Assembly (NCBI RefSeq): GCF_037975245.1
Contig: NC_092576.1
Coordinates: forward strand, 28,002,111-28,066,110
Length of the DNA stretch: 64,000 nucleotides
Origin: Apostichopus japonicus
Lineage: Eukaryota > Echinodermata > Holothuroidea > Aspidochirotida > Stichopodidae
Direction: 5' to 3'
Shown in pieces: positions 1-9,621 of this stretch. Within the stretch, counting starts at the first letter, position 1; every line of letters begins with the position of its first letter. The position numbers and the translations under genes are program-made. The notes beneath the pieces are model-generated. The model was not told the DNA's origin, did not search any database, and was given only the letters and a program-made list of their open reading frames with translations.

Positions 1-1140
1 TATTGCTATCATGTTAATATATTATACTGATATCATGTTGATATATTATATTATATAGTGTTGATATATTAGATTATATAGTGCTGGTATATTATATTAT
101 ATAGTGTTGATCTATTTTATTGCATAGTGTTGATATAATATATTTTATAGTGTTGATATATTATATGATATAGTGTTGATATATTATATTGCAATCATGT
201 TGATATATTACATTGATATGATAATGATATATTATATTATATAGTGTTGATATTATATATTATATAGTGACGATATGGTCTATAGTATTGTGTTGATATA
301 TTATGTTGTAAAGTGCTGCTATTTTATATTGTATAGTGTTGATAATTTATATTGTTGATATATTATATTGATACCATGTTGATATATTATATTATATAGT
401 GTTTATATTATATATGATATAGTGTTGATATGTTCTATTGTATAGTGTTGATATATGATATGATATAGTGTTGATATATAGTAGTTTGTTATAGTATTGA
501 TATGTAGTAGCTTGTTATAGTGTTGATATATCATATTGTATAGTGTTGATATATTATATTATATAGTGTTGATACTTAATATTGCATATATATTATATTA
601 TATTGATATCATGTTGATATATCATATTGATATCACGTTGATATATTATATTATATAATGTTTTAATAATATATTATACAGTGTTGAAATAATATATTAT
701 ACAGTGTTGATATGTTCTATTGTATAGTGTTGATATATTATGTTGTATAGTGTTGCTATATAATATTGTTATAGTGTTGATATAGTTAAGTGTTATAGTG
801 CTGATTTATTATATTATAATTTGTTGATATATGATATGATATAGTGTTGATATATTGTGTTATATAGTGTTGATATATTATACTGTTATAGTGTTGATAT
901 ATTATATTGTTATAGTGTTGATATATTATATTATATAGTGTTGATATATTGTATGATATAGTGTTGATATATTGTATCATATAGTGTTGATACATCATAT
1001 TGTTATAGTGTTGATATATTATATTATATAGTGTTGATATATTATATTGTATAGTGTGGATACTTTATATTGTATAGTGCTGATATGTTATGTTGAATAG
1101 TGTTGATATATGATATTGTATAGTGCTGTTATATAATATT
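1..1140 (-). repeat. AT-rich minisatellite, inverted copy (ATAGTGTTGATATAT-type units)
   Basis: The stretch consists of degenerate units of roughly 20-23 bases built around the core ATAGTGTTGATATATTATAT. The same repeat in the opposite orientation (core TATATCAACACTAT) lies next to the 3' end of every LRR gene in the window. Units vary in length and sequence, so this is an old, drifting tandem array. Open frames here are repeat translations rich in Tyr, Ile, Asn and His and are not genes. Because the array normally abuts an LRR gene, another LRR gene on the plus strand may end just left of position 1. Confidence 0.9.
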
Positions 1141-1490
1141 ATTATTGACCCATAGGAGAGAGTGATTGATTTTTCTACAGGACAATTTCATGATATCTGT
1201 AATACAATTCACATGAACGTCTTACATGATACATAAAGGTATTTCAAATGATTGTAATACGTTTCCATGATAACTTTGACTCTATAAGCATAGTGTATGT
1301 TAGTCTCAGACACCGTAACACACATAGATTATTTCATGTCTTGTTACTACAGCACCACAATTAGTCGTTTTTTTACTCAGGGCGATGAGTACAATAGTCT
1401 GGGGGTAGTACTCGGTAACATTGTATCGTGCGTTAGGTTGTTTATTTCGTGAACGAATCTAGCAACAACGGAGTGAGTGATGTCATCAGT
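1141..1490 (-). repeat. Module spacer, inverted copy of the segment at 8046-8400
   Basis: This is single-copy-looking sequence that is the reverse complement, with scattered differences, of 8046-8400, 19484-19838, 38408-38762 and 49884-50233. In every copy it joins the AT minisatellite to the GAATT-type satellite, so it is part of a duplicated module. No coding potential, RNA gene or regulatory motif was recognised in it. Confidence 0.8.
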
Positions 1491-1525
1491 TCAATTCAGT
1501 TCAGTTCAATTCAATTCAATTACAT
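1491..1525. repeat. Short AATTC/AGTTC satellite tract
   Basis: About seven 5-bp units (TTCAA, TTCAG) form the reverse-strand counterpart of the long GAATT/GAACT/GGATT tracts at 7913-8047 and 19140-19483. It sits at the same place in the module order, between the spacer and the SLC22-derived relic, and is much shorter here. Confidence 0.8.
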
Positions 1526-2147
1526 TTCTACATACGGTAGTAATGGTGCAAATAATGACAAATACAATATATCTATCTATATATATATATATATATATAT
1601 ATATAATGGAACTTAGACAACCTACGCAGCCGTTTTGTGTAACAGTCTAACTTTGATGAAGGTATAACCGTAAGCGCTTCACCCTATCATTTGGTTTCAT
1701 ATTCCAATAAAAAAGCATAGCATGAATTTAGTATGCGAACAGTTGATTATATGTAACACTGGTTTCACTTACACCACTAAACAAAGCAATGTTGGTACTT
1801 CATCCGCTCTATTCAATTTGATTACCACCCAAGAAGTTTACACTTGAACGGAACCTTGAAATTCACGAGTCGTGACCTTCGTCGAGAATATAACATAAAT
1901 GAAACCCAACATTGAAGCTCAGTACTTAATTTATAGACTTCATTGTTAAACTATTTCATTGCAAAATATACTGTCGTATATAGTTCATGATCTCACATAT
2001 TCGGATACATATTTACATAAATACAAAGTATAGATCACTTTAATACTGCTTTAACTTTCTCTCGTTTACAGCATTAGGACCAGTCCGAGCAACTTTTGCT
2101 ACGATTGCAAAGTTTGCAATCGCAGCCTCTTTTTCTAATATCTATTG
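1526..2147 (+). pseudogene. SLC22 3'-region relic, inverted copy, with truncated exon
   Basis: This segment is the reverse complement of the intron and exon region at about 62810-63390 and matches the relics at 17641, 29396 and 48017. A TA microsatellite (about 1579-1605) lies at the same place as in the other copies. At 2072 an acceptor (polypyrimidine stretch ending ...TTTACAG) precedes sequence reading LGPVRATFATIAKFAIAASFSNIY. That is the SLC22 segment around transmembrane helix 10, and the family's IGK has become IAK. Homology stops at about 2147, before the end of the exon, so the donor and the downstream exon are missing. It is a broken fragment and not a functional gene. Confidence 0.75.
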
Positions 2148-2594
2148 TAACGGTCGTGGCAAGACGAAAATTAGGACGGTTTCGTACAAAAGTTGAAGTC
2201 ACCGCAATTTATTTACTCCGCAGTCGCACATAGACTCCATGACTCCGTAAAACTATCGAAATACAAAAATAGAAAACTTACAGTACTAAATACAACATTT
2301 TTATAGTTTGTTTTTTGGCACAAATAAAACTACACAAATTTTTACTATTGCACAAACGTGAACCAGCAAACACACACGAAGAAAGCATTTAGCTTATAAT
2401 ATATAAACACCAAAATACCTCTTTAGCCCTTTAACATCGAGAACATCAAGAAACCACTGGTCCCTATTACGAACAGCATTATATTACGAGGCATTACTTT
2501 CTAACCATTTCGCAAGTAATATCAGATATGTAAAATTATGTATCCTGGCTAGACGCAACCAACGCCAATAGTCCCTTTTCCGTGTGCGCCCAAC

Positions 2595-2595
<1 letters not shown>
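2148..2595. other. Unassigned region between the inverted SLC22 relic and the TA tract
   Basis: No open frame, RNA gene or recognisable repeat was found here. The sequence is AT-rich and has no visible counterpart elsewhere in the window, unlike most of the locus. It is therefore the outer flank of the 30-kb duplication on the left side. Confidence 0.5.

Positions 2596-2651
<56 letters not shown>
2596..2651. repeat. (TA)n microsatellite at the left edge of the 30-kb duplication
   Basis: This is a nearly pure TA repeat. Sequence to its right (AGACATGTCTGTTGG...) is repeated at 33002, while sequence to its left is not. The left boundary of duplicate copy 1 therefore falls within this tract. 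Confidence 0.9.
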
Positions 2652-2655
<4 letters not shown>

Positions 2656-3640
2656 TGTCTGTTGGCGTGTGTTGGAAAGTAAGATATATCCACAAGAAAA
2701 AAATGGAAAAAAATGATACTTTCATTTCCAACCTTATTACTTAGAACGTTAAATTGGTTACAAAATATTTCGAGCGTTAACACGGCTCTTCTTTAGTAGT
2801 AACGAAATGGAAGAAACTAGACCTTATTGGTATTTAGCTTAGCATGTATGCTCATAAAAGAGAGATCTCTGTTGAGCCCATTGTTGTGTGTGTGTTGAGG
2901 CGTAAGATAGTTTTTAGTTCCCGGTTGCTTCTTTCATGAGCGGTTTGAAGAAGCCGTAGAGAATGACAAATTTATGGTCAGATAAGTTGTGATTGGGGAG
3001 ATTAAATTGTTCAGCAACAGGAAAACCTGGGTTATTTTTGCGGATACTTAGTTTGTGATTATTGAAGCGGAGTCTGAACTTTGTGCTGGTTTCGCCAATA
3101 TAGGTGACCTGGGGCCACTTGCAACAATACAGCAGGTAGATGACATTGGCTGAGTCGCAACCAAATCTACCAGGTCTCAGAGTAGTGCCTGAGGCCCGGT
3201 GGAGGAAAGCGGGGGGGGGGGGGGTTCGAGGTGTGTGCACACCAAGCATCTAGGTTTGTTACAGGGGATGTTACCACTGTCAGGTTCATTACTGGGTGGG
3301 GCGAGATTAGTGCGAACCAGCACTGAGCGGATGTTACGTGGTTGTCTATAGGCTATGACAGGGGGGCTTTGATAGGCTATGACAGGGGGGCTTTGAAGAG
3401 TTCAGCTATTCTGGGGTCCGAACCTAGGGTGCCCCAACTTGTCTCAGACTCCTTGTTTCTGGCTCCTTCGGTAGAGCGTGTGTTGAGCATCTTGTTGAGG
3501 TGAATATATTTGTCAGGTGTTGAGGAGGCGGTGTTGTTTCTGATGAGTTTATTAAGGATGGGAGAACGGCGGATTAGGGATCCCGGTTTCTCGTTCTTCC
3601 GTTTGAGACTTTTGTTAAGTTCGATATGAAGGGACTTACT
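2652..3640 (-). mobile_element. Penelope-like element A, inverted partial copy (GIY-YIG end), copy 1
   Basis: Minus-strand sequence encodes the C-terminal GIY-YIG endonuclease region of a Penelope-like element (IYLLYCCKWPQVTYIGET, then a basic RLRFNNHK). It is followed toward lower coordinates by the 3' untranslated end, which holds a hammerhead-like motif. About 740 bases (roughly 2685-3430) are an inverted repeat of the plus-strand element's 3' part at about 5974-6695. From about 3430 to 3640 the minus frame reads a basic peptide beginning SKSLHIELNKSLKRKN, fused to the SWGTLGSDP block of the C-terminal region. The piece therefore looks like an internally deleted PLE joined head to head with the plus-strand PLE. 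A poly-G run at about 3211-3224 interrupts the frame. Confidence 0.8.
2768..2796 (-). ncRNA. Hammerhead-like ribozyme motif in PLE-A inverted arm, core mutated
   Basis: The minus strand has CTAAAGA, a GAGC/GCTC stem with a 9-base loop, then GAAA. The canonical box is CUGANGA, so the third base has changed from G to A. The equivalent position in duplicate copy 2 (33119-33147) still reads CTGAAGA. Hammerhead motifs in Penelope-like elements are established. Here one extra A precedes the stem, so activity is unproven. Confidence 0.45.
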
Positions 3641-3754
3641 CAAATGAGACTTCCCTGGTTGTCAATCTTTTTTGCCATGAACTCACGACAGGCGCATGTG
3701 TTGGAACTAGGGCTTTCATACTGCCCTACAGCTCAGGTGGACCCCGTGGAACTG

Positions 3755-6566
3755 ACCAATGATTTTAACCAATTCACCGGAAAGTTCGCCTACGAGAATG
3801 GGCAGACAGCAAAGAACCGTCTAACCGCCCACTTATCGTACAACGCAACATAGCCAAGAAGACCTGGACACCACCTGACAACCGTAACGCATTTATAGAC
3901 AGCTTTGTTAATACAGCCAACTCGCATCTTAGTTCATTTCTCTCGTCCATTTGCACCAAAACACCAGCACCCAGCAACTTTGACAGATCAGACCACAAAG
4001 CCCTAAACGAACTCCGTCGCAACTCAGATATAATTATCAAACCAGCAGACAAAGGAGTTGCTATTGTGGTTATGGACACCACCAACTATGTCGCAGAGGC
4101 GCAAAAGCAACTTTCTGACGTCCGTTTCTACGAACTACTGGACAACGATCCCACCTCTCAATACCACAGACACCTAATTTCTTTGGTAAATTCGTTTAAC
4201 GTTAAGGTAAGAGAAGAGGTTGTAAAGCTCATACCCTCCGCCCCCACACCCGCACCCTTCTACACACTCCCCAAAATACATAAACTGAAAGGCCTTGTCA
4301 GCAATAAACATAAGAATGCTGATAAACTGTCAGACCACGAGGTGTTCGAAATCGCTCGTAAACAACATATATTCGCTCCCGGTAGGCCTATTGTGTCTGG
4401 TATTGGTACCCTTACAGAAGACATTTCCGCCTAATATGTTGACTGTAACGGTTGATTCACAATTTCTATGCGTAAAATATATTCATTGATATTTAAACCT
4501 GTTCGTATTTATAATTTGTAAGCTCGGCAGCAATCTCGTGCAATCCTGCATGGCAAATATTCCCAGATGCGGAATTCTTCACATTACAGTACCGCACAAT
4601 GGTAAGTTTAAATTGTTTTGTGTAAGAGGCCGAGACGTCTCTCACTGGGCATTATTCCTCACAGACTGCACAGTCTTTGTGCAGACCGGGCCGACCATGC
4701 ATGTCGCTTAGACACGATTTACTTTCTTTGACACACCTTATTCATGTGAAGTGAATGTCCTCATATGCTGAAGGAATAGCTGTAACTTAAGACCGCCTTA
4801 ACTGAGCCGATATTTGCAAGAGTCCAAGAGGTACGTTAATTTATGTTATGGTTTAGATGTAAGTTTACCCCGGACCTAAAGGCTTCTTCCTGTCCAGTTG
4901 TATATGTATTCGATCGAATGTGCACTTTGTAGTTGTTTGTATAAATATTATTTGTATTTGTAGTTTTCACGAAGGTAAACAAAGAAACGAAGACGAATAA
5001 ATAAAGAGCAACCTTCCGAAGAAGACTCGGTCTTTCTTTGACGGCTACAGTTACATTGACCGTTTTTTTACAACCTCTTCTCCCCAACATACCCAGCTAT
5101 ATTCAAGATAGCACCCACTTTCTTAACAGACTTAAGGAAGTCCCGCCCCTCACTGAAGGCGCCATTCTGGTAACCATGGATGTTTCTGCCCTGTACACCA
5201 ATATCCCCCATAGCGAAGGTGTCCTGGCTTGTAATAAGATGATGGCGTCTAATGATGTCAACCAACATGGTGAGATCTCGCAGCTCATTAAGTTTATACT
5301 TGAGCATAATAACGTTACCTTCAATGGTCGCCATTATCTGCAAACCAAAGGCACAGCCATGGGTACCCGAATGGCCCCCTCATATGCTAATATTTTTTAT
5401 GTATTACCTGGAACAAGAATTACTTTCTTCATCCTCTTACAAACCATGTCTCTGTGTACGTTATATTGATGATATTTTTATGTTATGGGATAAGGGGCGA
5501 ACAAGAACTTGACAACTTTTTCACGTTTGCCAATGATTTTCACGATTCCATAAAGTTTACCACCGAACGGTCCACTAAGCAAATCCCATTCCTCGATGTA
5601 CTCGTCATGATCGAAGATCACAAAATAGAGACATCGGTGTATGCCAAACCCACTGATAGGCACTCTTATTTCCACTTTAATAGTTTTCATCCCCGCCACA
5701 CCCAAAAATTCCATTGTTTACAGCCAGTTACTCAGATACCGGCGTATCTGCTCACATGACCAACCTTTTTTTTAATAAGGCCATTGAACTGTTTGATTTC
5801 TTCCTTCAAAGGGGATACCCGTACCGAATACTTAACTTTCACCTCAAACGGGTTCTGTCTCTACAACGATGTAGTCTCCTAACCTATCGTAAAAAATCTG
5901 TTTCTGATAGACTACCCCTCGTTGTCACCTACCACCCCTCCCTTCGCCCCCTTTTCAATGAAATCAAACAATCTTGGGGGACCCTAGGTTCGGACCCCAC
6001 AATAGCTGAACTCTTCAAAGCCCCCCTGTCATAGCCTGTAGACAACCACGTAACATCCGCTCAGTGCTGGTTCGCACTAATCTCGCCCCACCCAGTAATG
6101 AACCTGACAGTGGTAACATCCCCTGTAACAAACCTAGATGCTTGGTGTGCACACACCTCGAACCCCCCCCCCCCGCTTTCCTCCACCGGGCCTCAGGCAC
6201 TACTCTGAGACCTGGTAGATTTGGATGCGACTCAGCCAATGTCATCGACCTGCTGTATTGTTGCAAGTGGCCCCAGGTCACCTATATTGGCGAAACCAGC
6301 ACAAAGTTCAGACTCCGCTTCAATAATCACAAACTAAGTATCAGCAAAAATAACCCAGGTTTCCCTGTTGCCGAACATTTAATCTCCCCAATCACAACTT
6401 ATCTGACCTCAAATTTGTCATTCTCTACGGCTTCTTCAAAACCGCTCATGAAAGAAGCAACCGGGAACTAAAAACTATCTTACGCCTCAACACACACAAC
6501 AATGGGCTCAACAGGGATCTCTCTTTTATGAGCATACATGCTAAGCTAAATACCAATAAGGTCTAG
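3755..6566 (+). pseudogene. PLE-A reverse transcriptase/GIY-YIG endonuclease, broken, copy 1
   Basis: The product would copy element RNA at a nick made by its GIY-YIG nuclease domain. Visible blocks are SDIIIKPADKG (about 4020-4052), FYTLPKIHK, RPIVSGIGT, then after the insertion TMDVSALYTNIPH, GTAMGTRMAPSYAN and RYIDDIFMLW (the catalytic YIDD, about 5455-5490). FLDVLV, YAKPTDRHSY and finally YIGETSTKFRLRFNNHK follow. Frame changes occur near 3815, near 5393, near 5500 and near 5710. A further break falls at the poly-C run near 6165 and another near 6385. The LTR-like insertion separates the ISAY and FLQPLLP parts of one reading frame. The RT catalytic residues themselves are intact, but no continuous protein can be made. 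Confidence 0.88.
4437..5055 (+). mobile_element. Solo-LTR-like insertion inside PLE-A RT, copy 1
   Basis: The 619-bp segment interrupts the RT reading frame: the codons before 4434 and after 5055 belong to one PLE protein. It begins TGTTGACTGTAACGG and ends GGCTACAGTTACA, so it has TG...CA termini with an imperfect inverted relation (ACTGTAACGG versus CTACAGTTACA). A TATAAATATT motif lies near 4938 and an AATAAA at 4996-5001. These are features of a solo LTR. A clean target-site duplication is not visible, so a different insertion type cannot be excluded. Confidence 0.6.
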
Positions 6567-6589
6567 TTTCCACCATTTCATTAGTACAA

Positions 6590-6618
6590 CTGAAGAAGAG
6601 CCGTGTTAACGCTCGAAA
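6590..6618 (+). ncRNA. Hammerhead-like ribozyme motif in PLE-A 3' UTR, copy 1
   Basis: CTGAAGA is followed by a GAGC/GCTC stem with loop CGTGTTAAC and then GAAA. This matches the CUGANGA...stem II...GAAA core of the hammerhead motifs known from Penelope-like elements. One extra A sits between the first box and the stem, so the fold may be a degenerate version. It lies between the GIY-YIG coding end and the TA tail. Confidence 0.5.
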
Positions 6619-6694
6619 TATTTTATAACCTATTTAACGTTCTAATTAATAAAGTTGGAAATGAAAGTATCATTTTTTTCCTTTTTTTTCTTGT

Positions 6695-6695
<1 letters not shown>

Positions 6696-6788
<93 letters not shown>
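6696..6788. repeat. (TA)n microsatellite at PLE-A 3' end
   Basis: This is an imperfect TA tract with short interruptions (TGTATA, ATAAATATA) following the PLE 3' UTR. It is about 14 bases longer here than in the duplicate copy at 37053-37130. Confidence 0.9.
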
Positions 6789-7912
6789 TGGAAAAATGTC
6801 CTACTGTTATTTAGAAAGAACCTTTTCTTGCAAACTGTAGCGATTTGGAAGTTAAAAGTCTTATCTTGCTGAAGCATTCAAACAGAAATGTAATAAAAAC
6901 GTGTCTTTTTGTTTGAAAACATGAACACTGACATTTGTCGTACGAAATGAAGAGATAATACAGAAAGTTGTTCTTAAAGGGGCGTGGTCGTCATGAAATA
7001 TCGACAGCAATCTATTTTTCAATTTTCTCATTGGTTTTAGGTTTGTTGCCAAACAGCATTGTTCATTGTGATGTAAGAGCTTTTAACAGGGGATAAAAAT
7101 TAATTCGTTTTCAGTATTTCTATGTCAAGCTTTTAAAGTTTTTAAATATATATACTACCATATTATAAATTATTACAGTATGCGCTAAGATCGGAAGTGA
7201 CTGATTAGATGGATTCTACTTTAAATTAGAGAAAAGTATAAATGGTATCTGACCACTATTTTCCAAGATGTCTGCCGAACACATGTGTGCAAAACACAGG
7301 CGTTGTTGCCACAGCGGCAGTATGAAGTGCATGCGCTACATATGTACAGTCCTCATCGCACAGTGGTTTTAAGGATTAGTACTATATACAGTACATCGAC
7401 AGAATGATGAATAAATGAATATTGGGAACAGAATCTCTTGGTCTTCACTTATTTTAAGAACATAAACTGCGTTAAAAGGAATCTGTGTATGCTACTTTTG
7501 TTGAAGGAATATTCCGTTGGCTGGCAATGTGAAATTTGTATGTGTAAAGAAATATATTACACATTGTTACTTGAAAACCCCATCTCAGTGTCTGGTCCCT
7601 GTTATTGGTTGGATGGAACAAATTTGGACAAACTAGACCATCTATCTACGAGTCCATTGGAATCATGGGGTCCAAGTTTAAAGGTGCTCTGTATTATTCA
7701 TAACGGCAAATGTTATCCCAAAAGCTTAAATTTTCTATAATTATCTTCTTGTTGCTTAATCTTTAAACCTGCATGGATACACATGGAATGTTTGTTTACC
7801 TGTCCAGGTCCTTCTGTGTGAAGAATTTTATCTCCTTTTATTTTTTTTTGGCGATGAATTATTTTTGAACCTCTGGAAAGAAGTGAGTTAAATATTGTAA
7901 AGAACAATGAAA
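6789..7912. other. Unassigned host sequence, copy 1
   Basis: This kilobase lies between PLE-A and the GAATT satellite and is repeated only in the 30-kb duplicate (37131-38254). A 100-codon frame at 7438-7740 has no ATG start, no splice-site support and no recognisable domain, so it is not called as a gene. No RNA gene was seen. Confidence 0.5.
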
Positions 7913-8047
7913 ATTGAACTGAATTGAATTGAATTGGATTGAATTGAATTGAATTGGATTGGATTGGATTGAATTGAATTGAATTGAATTGAATTGAATT
8001 GAATTGAATTGAATTGAATTGAACTGAACTGAACTGAATTGAACTGA
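7913..8047 (-). repeat. (GAATT)n satellite with GAACT and GGATT variants, copy 1a
   Basis: It consists of about 27 tandem 5-bp units, mostly GAATT with blocks of GGATT in the middle and GAACT at both ends. The minus strand reads as endless FNSIQ/SNPIQ codons, which explains the long apparent frames. It separates the module spacer from unrelated sequence. The duplicate tract (38255-38409) is about 20 bases longer. Confidence 0.95.
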
Positions 8048-8400
8048 TGACATCATTCACTCCGTTGTTGCTAGATTCGTTCACGAAATAAACAACCTAA
8101 CGCACGATACAATGTTACCGAGTACTACCTCCAGACTATTGTACTCATCGCCCTGAGTACAAAACGACTAGCTGTGGTGCTGTAGTAACAGGACATGTAA
8201 TAATCCATGTAAAATACGGTGTCTTGGACTAACATACACTATACTTAAAGAGTCAAAGTTATCATGGAAACGTATAACAATAATTTGAAATACCTTTATG
8301 TATCATGTAAGACGTTCATGTGAATTGTATTACAGATATTCTGAAGTCGCCCTGTAGACAAATCAATCACTCTCTCCTATGGGTCAATAATAATATCATT
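8048..8400. repeat. Module spacer between satellite and minisatellite, copy 1a
   Basis: This 350-bp segment occurs at the same place in every module (inverted at 1141-1490; direct at 19484, 38408 and 49884). It contains no frame of note and no motif that could be assigned. Its conservation across modules only reflects shared duplication history as far as can be seen. Confidence 0.75.
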
Positions 8401-9570
8401 AAACAACACTATACAATATCATATATCAACATTATACAACATAACATATCAACACTATACAATATAAAGTATCAACACTTTACAATTTGATATATCAACA
8501 CTATATAATATAATATATCAACACTATAACAATATAATATATCTATATGATACAATATATCAACACTATATAATACAATATATCAAGACTATATAATATA
8601 ATATATCAACAGTATAACAATATACTATATCAACACTATAACAATATGATATATCATCACTATATGACACAATATATCAACACTATATCATATCATATAT
8701 CAACACTTTATAATATAATATGTCAACACTATATAATGTAATATATCAACATGATATCAATATAATACATCAACACTATAAAATATAATATACCAACACT
8801 ATAAAATATAATATATCAACAATATACAATATAATATATCAACACCATATTATATAATATATCAACACTTTATAATATAATATATTAACACTATATAATA
8901 TAATATATCAACACTACATAATATAATATATCAAAATTATAACAATATAATATATCAACACTATATAATACAATATATCAACACTTTATAATATAATATA
9001 TTAACACTATAACAATATAATATATCAACACTATACAATATAATATATCAATAAAATATAATATATCAACACTATAACAATATAATATATCAACACTTTA
9101 TAATAATATATCAGCACTATATACTATTATATACCAACACTAATCAATACAATATATCAACACTATAACAATATACTTTATCAACACTATAGCAATATAA
9201 TATATCAACACTATATCATATAATATATAAATACTATGTAATACAATATATCAACACTAACAATTTACTATATCAACACTATAACAATATAATATATCAA
9301 CACTATATAATGTAATATATATATACACTATAACAATATACTATATCAACACTATAACAATATAATATATCAACACAATATGATATACAATATATAAACA
9401 CTATGTAATACAATATATCAACACTACAATGTACTATATCAACACAATAGCAATACAATACATCAACACTATATTATATAATATATCAACACTATATAAT
9501 ACAATATATCACCACTAACAATATATATATCAGCACTATAATAATATAATATATCAACACTATAACATAG
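8401..9570 (+). repeat. TATATCAACACTAT minisatellite, copy 1a
   Basis: Roughly 55-60 degenerate units of about 20 bases share the core TATATCAACACTATA(A)CAATATAA. It ends about 50 bases from the stop codon of the LRR pseudogene. The same array lies downstream of each LRR gene. Lack of unique spacers and the drift between units exclude a CRISPR array. Confidence 0.95.
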
Positions 9571-9621
9571 GATTGTATAATATATGTAAAACTAACACAA
9601 GCTTAAGACGTTTCTTCTTTT

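Larger units (their letters stand above)
3641..6690 (+). mobile_element. Penelope-like element A, plus-strand body, copy 1
   Basis: This is a Penelope-like retroelement with its coding region in order: N-terminal region, the IIKPADKG block, LPKIHK and GRPIVS blocks, RT core, C-terminal linker and GIY-YIG endonuclease. It ends in a 3' UTR containing a hammerhead-like motif and a TA-repeat tail. It is joined head to head with an inverted partial copy at 2652-3640. Its RT gene is split by a 619-bp LTR-like insertion at 4437-5055. It is inactive. The same breaks are present in duplicate copy 2, so they predate the 30-kb duplication. Confidence 0.9.

Noticed and set aside
786-998. 70-codon frame in the left minisatellite
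   Set aside because: It is a translation of tandem AT-rich units (YQHYN/ISTLYNI repeats) with no domain. All frames in such arrays are repeat artefacts.
7438-7740. 100-codon frame in unassigned host sequence
   Set aside because: It has no ATG, no clear splice sites and no recognisable domain. It is kept only as an open stretch in the description.
7713-8084. 123-codon minus-strand frame rich in FNSIQ
   Set aside because: It is read-through of the GAATT satellite. The same kind of frame arises at 19130, 38201 and 49523.
8401-9570. Possible CRISPR-like array
   Set aside because: Units are about 20 bases, degenerate and contiguous with no unique spacers, in a eukaryotic context. It is a minisatellite.
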